From: an uncultured Collinsella sp.
GTDB taxonomy: Bacteria > Actinomycetota > Coriobacteriia > Coriobacteriales > Coriobacteriaceae
NCBI GenBank assembly: GCA_937943045.1
Contig: CALEBN010000055.1
Coordinates: forward strand, 1 to 58,638
Length of the DNA stretch: 58,638 bases
Direction: 5' to 3'
Shown here: positions 1 through 6,364 of the stretch, one piece after another
Position numbering within the stretch: position 1 is the first letter of the stretch
Layout of the letters: each line of letters begins with the position of its first letter
Position numbers and translations under genes: made by a program
Notes under the pieces: model-generated
Told to the model about the DNA's origin: nothing
What the model saw: the letters and a program-made list of their open reading frames with translations, nothing else
Database searches by the model: none

Positions 1-91
1 CACGAGCGGGGGCTCCTATCTTTTTAGTGCCCTCGGATTGGGTCATAGTGTCTGTCGGTGCCAAAACATTGGCGTTGCCGTGGTTGTTGCT

Positions 92-149
92 GTAGTCATT
101 GGGGACGTTCTTGTTCGACTAGTCGTTTAAGAACGTCCCCAATGACTAC
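92..149. repeat. Palindromic repeat, family B (GGGGACGTTC type)
   Basis: Perfect 21-bp inverted repeat with arms at 92-112 and 129-149 and core GGGGACGTTCTT. The loop contains the self-complementary CGACTAGTCG. The loop and right arm (CGACTAGTCG followed by TTTAAGAACGTCCC) recur almost exactly at 42386-42410. It behaves like a REP-type dispersed element. Confidence 0.8.
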
Positions 150-166
150 CTTGCATCAATCTAATA

Positions 167-232
167 AGTTGCGGTGAGATAGTTCTTGAATTGGCCTTTT
201 TGGGGCTAAACAGGAACTATCTCACCGCAACT
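167..232. repeat. Palindromic repeat, family A (TTGCGGTGRRATAG type)
   Basis: Perfect 19-bp inverted repeat, arms at 167-185 and 214-232, with core TTGCGGTGAGATAGTTC and a 28-nt loop. Related hairpins are found at 6297-6364, 9862-9924, 13132-13200 and 37424-37516. It lies just downstream of the minus-strand gene ending at 259 and could end its transcript. Confidence 0.8.
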
Positions 233-258
233 GCCTTGAGTGTTTTTTGGCAGCTAGT

Positions 259-2010
259 TTACTTGCTCGCGAAGAGCCCGATCAGGACGATCACGAGGAT
301 TACGGCGATGATGCAGACGATGGCGCCGGTGAATTTGATGCGTGAGTCGCGGGTACGCTCGCGCACCGCGTCCTCGGTGGCTTCGAGCTGGGTAACCTCT
401 CGCTCGGTCTCGGCGTGTTCGGCTTTGTCTCGGGCCAAGGATCCTGCAAGCGACTCAGTAATCTCTGGGTGGTCGTGTACTTCGTTCGCCTGTTCGATGA
501 TCGACTGCGCATGTGCGGCATCTGCTTGGGCGTTGGCGATGCTCTGCTCTTGGTCGCGGCGTGCCTTGTCCTCGGCGGCGATCTTCTCGCGCAGTTCGCG
601 CTGGCGCGTTGCAGCGGCGGTTTTTGCGGTCTGCAGCTCGTCGCGCGCGGCATCGGCCTCTGCCGTCACGGCTTGGTGCGCGCGTTTGGCTTCGGCAATG
701 GGGGCCTGCGCCTGTTCGACGGCCTGCTCGGCTGCGGCAAGCGAGTGTTCAAGGTCGGCGGTGATACGCGGGACATCTTCTTCGGCTTTACGCAGGGCAT
801 CTGCCGTGTCGGAGATCTGCATCGAGAGCTCGCTGGTGCGCACCGTATAGTTGGCGGGATTTGCCGAGGGATTGCGTTGCAGCTCGGCATACTCATGACG
901 CAGTGTCTCGAGCTGGGCGCGCGTGGCGTCGACGGTTTGTTGTGCGGCGGCAATGCCGGCGTCTCGCTCGGCCTGCACCTTGTCGCGGATGCGCTTGGAA
1001 TCCTCAAGACGGCGAACGAGGCGGTTGCCGGTCTCGCGCGAGCTCGCCTCGCGGGCCTCCACGGCATCGAGCGCGGCCTTCAGGCGGAGCTCGGTCGCGT
1101 CATCCTCTGTCTTCATTTGTTCGAGCTGACCCTTGAGCTCTGCTACTTTGGAAGCATGGACATCGCGATCGATTTCGGCTGCCGCAGCGGTCTTTTGCGC
1201 TGTGGCGATCGCCTGACGCTGGTCGGCGACGATCTGCTCGTAGCGGCCTGCGATATCCTGGCGCGTCTCGAGTTCCTCGGCCTGATCGGCAATGCGCTGC
1301 TCAAGTTCGGCCAGGTGGGCGCGGGCATCGGCAAGTGCCTTTTTCGCGGCGTTCATCTCGCGCATGGCCGAGGCACCCTGGGCGATAAAGGTGCCCACGG
1401 CGTTCGCAGTGTTCGAGACAGCGGTCCCCAGATCGCGGCTCGCGGCGGGGGAGTGCGGGGCGGTCGGGCGAGCGGTGTCGGCAGCGTCCGCATCGGCAGC
1501 CTGCGGCGCGGCGATATTGCCGGTACCGCCCTCGACCACAGAAAAGCCTGCTGCGTGCGGATCGACCGCATCGGCGCCAATCGTGGGGTGCTCGAGCTGC
1601 AGAAACGAGGGCATGGTGCTGCCCTGGTCGGCAACCGGAGTCTCGCCGGGCACAAAGGTCGAGGCCGCCTCGGCGGCCTCCTCTTCCTCGGCATCGATAT
1701 CGGCATCGGCGACGGCGTCTTTCATCGCTTTGACAGCATCCATCATGGAGTCCATGACGGCATCGAGCTCTTCTTCCGAAGACACCTCGATGGGGCCCGC
1801 TGCTTGCGGGGCGTCGTCCTGAGCGGGCGCATCGTCGTTTTGCTCATCGGCGTTTTCTGTTTCGGGGGTTTCCGCCGTAGCGCTTTCGTCCAAGATGGGG
1901 TCGTCGATGTCGATACTATCGCAGGTCACAGCGTCAGTATCTGCGGTGACGTCTGCGGAATCATCAATATGCTGTTGAGTCTGGGGGTCCAGCTCGTCTG
2001 TCATAGGCAT
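259..2010 (-). CDS. Tail-anchored coiled-coil protein, function unknown
   Basis: 583-aa protein. The chosen ATG (MPMTDELD) follows GAGGAG at good spacing; the frame stays open 35 codons further upstream but has no comparable ribosome site. The first ~200 residues are acidic and low complexity (Asp, Glu, Ala). Residues ~220-540 are Ala/Glu/Gln/Arg-rich heptad-like sequence expected to form long coiled coils. One hydrophobic segment near the C terminus (GAIVCIIAVILVIVLIGLF) is followed by only three residues, so the bulk should sit in the cytoplasm on a C-terminal membrane anchor. No enzymatic motif is visible. A structural or scaffolding role is possible but not shown. The smaller protein at 51830 has the same architecture. 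Confidence 0.75.
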   Translation of the reverse strand: MPMTDELDPQTQQHIDDSADVTADTDAVTCDSIDIDDPILDESATAETPETENADEQNDDAPAQDDAPQAAGPIEVSSEEELDAVMDSMMDAVKAMKDAVADADIDAEEEEAAEAASTFVPGETPVADQGSTMPSFLQLEHPTIGADAVDPHAAGFSVVEGGTGNIAAPQAADADAADTARPTAPHSPAASRDLGTAVSNTANAVGTFIAQGASAMREMNAAKKALADARAHLAELEQRIADQAEELETRQDIAGRYEQIVADQRQAIATAQKTAAAAEIDRDVHASKVAELKGQLEQMKTEDDATELRLKAALDAVEAREASSRETGNRLVRRLEDSKRIRDKVQAERDAGIAAAQQTVDATRAQLETLRHEYAELQRNPSANPANYTVRTSELSMQISDTADALRKAEEDVPRITADLEHSLAAAEQAVEQAQAPIAEAKRAHQAVTAEADAARDELQTAKTAAATRQRELREKIAAEDKARRDQEQSIANAQADAAHAQSIIEQANEVHDHPEITESLAGSLARDKAEHAETEREVTQLEATEDAVRERTRDSRIKFTGAIVCIIAVILVIVLIGLFASK

Positions 2011-2298
2011 GTGCTCCTCATCGTTGTTTGTCACCCTATGATAAAGTCTCGCGCCGACATCCCGCGCGCCGCAGCAAAGTTTCAAAACGTGTTCGATGGC
2101 TCGTTTGGCTGACAAAAATTCGGCCTCTTTATCCAGTTCGTGCTTGACATTCCCTTCGCCGAATGACGTTGTGCCGTTCGCCTGCTGCGGTCTTTATTTT
2201 TCACTTGAACCCGCTAAAGTTGCATTTCAGCTTTTGGCGCGTGAAGTTGGATGCGCGCAGTCGGCGGGTGGGCCCGTCGCGATTTGAAAGGACTTTGT

Positions 2299-3099
2299 AT
2301 GGGACTTTTCACTGGTAAGACCGTGATCGTCACCGGCGGCGGCAAGGCCACGCTTAAGGACGGTTCCGCTGGCTCCATCGGCTACGGCATCGATATCGCT
2401 TTTGCCAAGGAGGGCGCGAACCTCGTCATCACCGGCCGCAACGTCGCTAAGCTCGAGGCCGCCAAGGAGTCTCTCGAGGCCGAGTACGGTGTCAAGGTTC
2501 TGCCTGTTCAGGCCGATGTTTCAGCCGGTCAGGACAACGAAGCCGTCGTCCAGAACGTCATCGACAAGGCCATTGAGGAGTTTGGCCGCATCGACGCCGT
2601 CGTCAACAATGCTCAGGCTAGCGCCTCGGGCGTGACCATCGCCGATCACACCATGGACCAGTTTAACCTGGCCATTTACTCCGGTCTGTATGCTACCTAT
2701 CTGTACATGCAGAAGGCCTATCCGCACCTGAAGGAGACTAAGGGCTCCGTGGTCAACTTTGCCTCGGGCGCCGGCCTGTTTGGCAACTATGGCCAGTGCA
2801 GCTATGCTGCCGCCAAGGAGGGCATCCGCGGCCTGACCCGCGTTGCCGCCAACGAGTGGGGCAAGGACGGCATCAACGTCAATATCGTTTGCCCGCTTGC
2901 TTGGACCGCTGCGCTCGAGAACTTCCAGGATGCTTACCCCGAGGCTTTCAAGGCCAACGTCCACATGCCGCCGGCAGGCCACTACGGCGACGTCGAGAAG
3001 GAGATCGGCCGCGTGGTCGTTCAGCTCTGCGGTCCCGACTTTAAGTACATGAACGGCGAGACCGTCACCCTCGAGGGTGGCATGGGCCAGCGGCCGTAG
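2299..3099 (+). CDS. Short-chain dehydrogenase/reductase (SDR) family oxidoreductase
   Basis: 266-aa classical SDR. The start ATG (MGLFTGKT) follows GAAAGGA. The N terminus has the Rossmann motif in a stretched form: TGGG, about ten extra residues, then GSIGYGI. Other SDR landmarks are NNAQAS (NNAG equivalent), a Ser in FASGAG and the catalytic SYAAAK pair. The C terminus ends in GGMGQRP, typical of 3-oxoacyl-ACP reductase-like SDRs. The substrate cannot be read from sequence; hydroxysteroid, sugar and acyl substrates all occur in this family. It is not the well-known Collinsella 7-beta-HSDH as I recall that sequence. It is a single gene followed by a hairpin. Confidence 0.85.
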   Translation: MGLFTGKTVIVTGGGKATLKDGSAGSIGYGIDIAFAKEGANLVITGRNVAKLEAAKESLEAEYGVKVLPVQADVSAGQDNEAVVQNVIDKAIEEFGRIDAVVNNAQASASGVTIADHTMDQFNLAIYSGLYATYLYMQKAYPHLKETKGSVVNFASGAGLFGNYGQCSYAAAKEGIRGLTRVAANEWGKDGINVNIVCPLAWTAALENFQDAYPEAFKANVHMPPAGHYGDVEKEIGRVVVQLCGPDFKYMNGETVTLEGGMGQRP

Positions 3100-3100
3100 G

Positions 3101-3128
3101 GTTACGCGGTTTTTCCAAACCGCGTAAC
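3101..3128 (+). terminator. Hairpin after the SDR gene
   Basis: Perfect 12-bp stem (GTTACGCGGTTT / AAACCGCGTAAC) with a 4-nt loop, two bases after the stop codon. No T-tract follows, so it may only stabilise the mRNA end. The left half recurs at 13111-13128 after the dipeptidase gene, where the right half is missing. Confidence 0.55.
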
Positions 3129-3141
3129 GGCTCGACGCTGC

Positions 3142-3241
3142 GCGGTCACCAGGGCGACAACTTGTCATTCAAAGAGGGCGGCATGCCCAGAAGGTCTATG
3201 CCGCCCTCTTTTCATGCCAATTTGTTCGCCCTGGCGACCGC
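3142..3241. repeat. Nested hairpin element with AGAAGGTC loop
   Basis: The outer arms at 3142-3160 and 3222-3241 are complementary with one bulge and one mismatch. Inside is a perfect 12-bp hairpin (3173-3184 / 3198-3209, AGAGGGCGGCAT) followed by TTTT. The inner loop GCCCAGAAGGTCT resembles that of the element at 55081-55178. It probably acts as a terminator for the SDR gene. Confidence 0.65.
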
Positions 3242-3329
3242 TCGCTGACATTCCCAAAACATCGGCGTTGGCGTGGCTGGTAAATAGCTCCACTCATTGG
3301 GGACGTACTTAAATGAGTACCCGCCGAAC

Positions 3330-3393
3330 GAGAGTGGATAATCTCCCGTTTTTGGTCTGTGTTTCGGGCAAAAGTGGGAGATTATCCACTCTC
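3330..3393. repeat. Inverted repeat, GAGAGTGGATAATCTCCC
   Basis: Perfect 18-bp arms at 3330-3347 and 3376-3393 with a 28-nt loop. A partial family B sequence (ATTGGGGACGTACTT) lies just to the left at 3297-3310. It is the same kind of intergenic palindrome as the other families, but this core was seen once only. Confidence 0.7.
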
Positions 3394-3481
3394 ATGAGAT
3401 GGGCGTCCGAAAATCCACGCTCGTTTGCTGCCCCCCTTTGCGTCAGTTTCTGTCGAGTCGGTGCTCCTTGCGGGTTGCCCG

Positions 3482-3487
3482 TATAAT
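3482..3487 (+). promoter_or_regulatory. Likely -10 element of tgt
   Basis: A consensus TATAAT lies 38 bases before the tgt start codon. No good -35 hexamer was found at 16-18 bases upstream, so the promoter call is tentative. Confidence 0.4.
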
Positions 3488-3524
3488 GGTTTGCGTATGA
3501 ACCGCAACCAAGGAGTTCCAGTTT

Positions 3525-4664
3525 ATGGACCAGAGCCTTTTTAAATTCGACCTGATCGCCGAGGACCCGACGACGCACGCGCGTGCCGGCGTACTGCACA
3601 CCCCGCACGGCGATATCGAGACGCCAATCTTTATGCCCGTGGGCACCAAGGCAAACGTCAAGGGTATTCCTACCGAGACCGTCAAGCAGCTCGGCGCCCA
3701 GATCGTGCTTGCCAACACCTATCACCTGTCCATGCGTCCCGGCGAGGACACCATTGCCGAGCTGGGCGGCCTGCACAAGTTTATGAACTGGCACGGCCCC
3801 ATTCTTACCGATTCGGGCGGCTTCCAGGTGTTCAGCCACAACGACGCCGTCAAGCTCACCGACGAGGGCGTGCGCTTTATCGTCAACGACTACGACGGCC
3901 GCCACGTGTTCTGGACGCCCGAGGACAACATGGAAATCGCCATGAAGCTCGGGTCCGATATCTGCATGCAGCTGGACCAGTGCCCGGGCTATCCCGCCAC
4001 GCGCGCCTACGTTGAGCGCGCCGTTGAGCTGTCGAGTATGTGGGCCGAGCGCTGCTATAAGGCGCATACCCGCGATGACCAGGCGCTCTTTGGCATCGTC
4101 CAAGGCGGCATGCACCTGGACCTGCGCCTGCGCTCGCTGCGCCATCTGGAGGAGTGCGGCGACTTCCCGGGTTACGGCATCGGCGGCTATTCGGTGGGCG
4201 AAGACCACGAGACCATGTTCGAGACGCTGGCACCGCTGGTTTCCGAGTACATGCCTAAGCACAAGCCGCGCTACCTCATGGGCGTCGGCAACCCTACCAC
4301 GCTCGTGCGCGGCGTTGGCGTGGGCATCGACATGTTCGACTGCGTGCTGCCGACGCGCACCGGCCGCATGGGTACGGCGTTCTCCAGTGAAGGTCGCCTT
4401 AACTTCCGCAACGCGCGCTTTGCGCACGACGACGGCCCCATCGACCCCACCTGCACCTGCCCGGTGTGCACGGGCGGCTACAGTCGCGCGCTCATTCGCC
4501 ACATGGTCACGCAGAAGGAGATGCTCGGCGGCATTCTGCTGTCGATGCACAACATCTACTACCTGCTCAACCTTATGCAGCGTGCCCGCCAGGCCATTAT
4601 CGAGGGCCGTTACGGTGCGTTCGTGAGCGACTGGATGAACAGTCCTGCGGCGGTGGATTACTAA
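3525..4664 (+). CDS. tgt: Queuine/preQ1 tRNA-ribosyltransferase
   Basis: 379 aa, the usual length for bacterial TGT, which swaps guanine 34 for preQ1 in GUN-anticodon tRNAs during queuosine synthesis. Visible landmarks are TDSGGFQ with catalytic Asp96, the nucleophile region MFDCVLPTRTGRMG with Asp272, and the zinc site CTCPVC (Cys310, 312, 315) with His342 in MHNIYYLL. The start ATG follows AAGGAG. A strong terminator follows at 4737. No other queuosine gene lies in the window, so the base may come from elsewhere in the genome or from salvage. Confidence 0.97.
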   Translation: MDQSLFKFDLIAEDPTTHARAGVLHTPHGDIETPIFMPVGTKANVKGIPTETVKQLGAQIVLANTYHLSMRPGEDTIAELGGLHKFMNWHGPILTDSGGFQVFSHNDAVKLTDEGVRFIVNDYDGRHVFWTPEDNMEIAMKLGSDICMQLDQCPGYPATRAYVERAVELSSMWAERCYKAHTRDDQALFGIVQGGMHLDLRLRSLRHLEECGDFPGYGIGGYSVGEDHETMFETLAPLVSEYMPKHKPRYLMGVGNPTTLVRGVGVGIDMFDCVLPTRTGRMGTAFSSEGRLNFRNARFAHDDGPIDPTCTCPVCTGGYSRALIRHMVTQKEMLGGILLSMHNIYYLLNLMQRARQAIIEGRYGAFVSDWMNSPAAVDY

Positions 4665-4736
4665 GAGCTGCGACCGCTGACCGAAGCCTTGCAAGCACTT
4701 GATGCATCGTGGGTACCATACCGAATGGTTGATGTT

Positions 4737-4785
4737 CGGGCGGGTGTTTGGCGCATGGCGTCGACCCCGCCCGTTTTTCTTTTTC
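4737..4785 (+). terminator. Rho-independent terminator after tgt
   Basis: Stem CGGGCGGG / CCCGCCCG (about 4737-4744 and 4766-4773) followed by TTTTTCTTTTTCT. It overlaps the leader of the next gene. Confidence 0.8.
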
Positions 4786-4800
4786 TCGATAGGAGTACCC

Positions 4801-5559
4801 ATGATTAAGAACGAGAATGTCGAGGGCGAGCCTGCCTACGACGAGACGTACCGCCGCGGCCCCGTGGTTATGCGCGGCCCCATGATTCCTAAGGACAACA
4901 CCTACGCCAACCTGCTGGCGCCCGAGGAGTCGACCGACTGGCTGCATGCTGATCCGTGGCGCGTGCTGCGCATCCAGGCCGAGTTTGTCGATGGCTTTGG
5001 CGCACTTGCCGAGCTTGGTCCTGCGGTGACCATCTTCGGCAGCGCCCGCACGCCCAAGACCGATCCGCTCTATAAGGCGGCGCGCACGGTCGGCCGCAAA
5101 ATCGCCCAGCGCGGCGTGGCGGTCATCACCGGCGGCGGCCCCGGCATCATGGAAGCGGCCAACAGGGGAGCGGCGAGTGTCAACGGCAAGTCAGTTGGCC
5201 TGGGCATTGAATTGCCGCACGAGCATGGGCTCAATAAATACGTGAACCTCGGCATGGACTTCCGTTACTTCTTTGTGCGCAAGACCATGTTCGTCAAATA
5301 CAGCTCGGGCGCCATCGTGTTTCCCGGAGGTTTTGGTACGCTCGACGAAATGTTCGAGGTGCTCACGCTGGTGCAGACACACAAGGTCAAGCGCATGCCG
5401 CTCGTGCTGGTGGGCACCGAGTACTGGCAGGGCCTGTTCGACTGGCTCAACGGCCCGGTGATGGACGCCGGTATGATTAGCCCGCTCGATCCGGAGCTGG
5501 TGCACATCAACGATGACCTCAACGAAGCCGTCGACATTGCCCTAAGTGGGCTGATGTAG
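4801..5559 (+). CDS. LOG family (TIGR00730-type) Rossmann-fold protein
   Basis: 252 aa. The start ATG follows ATAGGAG. The lysine decarboxylase-like/LOG fold is shown by ITGGGPGIMEAANRGA and the active-site signature PGGFGTLDEMFEVLT. Family members hydrolyse nucleoside 5'-monophosphates with release of the free base and ribose 5-phosphate. In plants and some actinobacteria the substrate is a cytokinin riboside monophosphate. Here the physiological substrate is unknown. An N-terminal extension of ~70 residues precedes the fold, as in the longer bacterial members. Confidence 0.88.
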   Translation: MIKNENVEGEPAYDETYRRGPVVMRGPMIPKDNTYANLLAPEESTDWLHADPWRVLRIQAEFVDGFGALAELGPAVTIFGSARTPKTDPLYKAARTVGRKIAQRGVAVITGGGPGIMEAANRGAASVNGKSVGLGIELPHEHGLNKYVNLGMDFRYFFVRKTMFVKYSSGAIVFPGGFGTLDEMFEVLTLVQTHKVKRMPLVLVGTEYWQGLFDWLNGPVMDAGMISPLDPELVHINDDLNEAVDIALSGLM

Positions 5560-5589
5560 GGACAAGGCTTCTTCGCTTATAGATGAATA

Positions 5590-5625
5590 ATGGCAGTCTG
5601 ATGCTAGCTAACATCAGACTGCCAT
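5590..5625. promoter_or_regulatory. Palindromic operator upstream of the toxin-antitoxin pair
   Basis: Perfect 14-bp inverted repeat (ATGGCAGTCTGATG / CATCAGACTGCCAT) with an 8-nt spacer, ending 48 bases before the antitoxin start. A TATACT hexamer at 5636-5641 could be the -10 element, which would place the palindrome over the -35 region, as expected for RelB/DinJ autorepression. Confidence 0.65.
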
Positions 5626-5672
5626 CTATATTGGGTATACTGATGCAAAAGACGAGAGCGAGGAGGTCGCGT

Positions 5673-5972
5673 ATGTCTACTGCAACGGTTAAGCCTACGA
5701 CGGTTCGCATCGAAGAGGGGCTCAAGGAACAGGCGACTGAGTTCTTGGATACGGTTGGTCTGAGTCTCAATTCGTATCTCAACCTTGCTGTTCGGCAGCT
5801 GGTAAATCAGCGAAAGATTCCTTTTGAAATTGTGGGTCGGCCCGAAGTTCCCAATGAGGCGACGAGGCGTGCCATGGTGATTGCCGAGGCTCATGAGTTG
5901 GGGATTCTGCCGGACGACGGCCCGTCATTCACTAACGCTGATGAGCTTATATCGTTCCTCGATGAGGACTAG
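5673..5972 (+). CDS. RelB/DinJ family antitoxin
   Basis: 99 aa. The start ATG follows GAGGAGG; the frame is open further upstream but crosses the operator palindrome. The N terminus (TATVKPTTVRIEEGLKEQAT) is a ribbon-helix-helix DNA-binding domain of DinJ type, followed by FLDTVGLSLNSYLNLAVRQLV. The acidic C-terminal half (ILPDDGPSFTNADELISFLDED) would wrap the toxin. It lies 2 bases before the toxin gene. It should neutralise the toxin and repress the operon through the palindrome at 5590. Confidence 0.88.
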   Translation: MSTATVKPTTVRIEEGLKEQATEFLDTVGLSLNSYLNLAVRQLVNQRKIPFEIVGRPEVPNEATRRAMVIAEAHELGILPDDGPSFTNADELISFLDED

Positions 5973-5974
5973 CG

Positions 5975-6283
5975 ATGTTTGAGATTAAAGTCGAGGCTCA
6001 GTTTAAGGCGGATTACAAACGGACGATGCGCATCCATCCGCAGCTAAAAACCGAGTTTAAGGCGGCAGTCGCAGAGCTTGCAGCTCGCGGCTCGCTTCCC
6101 GCGGAATATGGCGCCCATGAGCTTTCAAACCCGGGCGGCAATTACAACGGCCACATCGATTTCCATCTATCCGATGGCTTGGTCGATGTGGTCGTTCTGT
6201 ACTTGCCGCATAAGACTAATCCTGTGATCCGACTGGTCAGAATGGGCTCGCATGAGGAACTGTTCCAGGGCCCACTGAGCTAG
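5975..6283 (+). CDS. YafQ/RelE family mRNA interferase toxin
   Basis: 102 aa, usual for YafQ. The N terminus FEIKVEAQFKADYKRTMR and C-terminal LVRMGSHEELF match the YafQ pattern, with the RxGSHxxLF end strand carrying the catalytic-type His. The internal HELSNPGGNYNGHIDFHL supplies further His and Asp residues seen in the family. Members cleave mRNA on the ribosome. It is co-transcribed with the antitoxin (2-bp gap). It sits beside the TOTE-like helicase gene on the opposite strand, together forming a small defence-like cluster. Confidence 0.85.
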   Translation: MFEIKVEAQFKADYKRTMRIHPQLKTEFKAAVAELAARGSLPAEYGAHELSNPGGNYNGHIDFHLSDGLVDVVVLYLPHKTNPVIRLVRMGSHEELFQGPLS

Positions 6284-6296
6284 CCACTCGCTTTTA

Positions 6297-6364
6297 ACTT
6301 GCGGTGGAATAGGGATTGATTGGCGGCTGATACGCCAAAAAACAGTCCCTATTCCACCGCAAGT
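6297..6364. repeat. Palindromic repeat, family A, overlapping a stop codon
   Basis: Perfect 19-bp arms at 6297-6315 and 6346-6364 (ACTTGCGGTGGAATAGGGA). The right arm encodes the last residues and TAG stop of the minus-strand helicase gene (6349-6364). The loop GGCGGCTGATACGCCAAAA is nearly identical to that of the copy at 9862-9924. Confidence 0.8.

Noticed and set aside
415..2112. Long open frame on the + strand opposite the coiled-coil gene
   Set aside because: Gly/Leu/Arg-rich translation with no domain and no ribosome site; a shadow of high-GC coding sequence on the minus strand.
2144..2149. TTGACA as -35 box for the SDR gene
   Set aside because: No -10-like hexamer 16-18 bases downstream.
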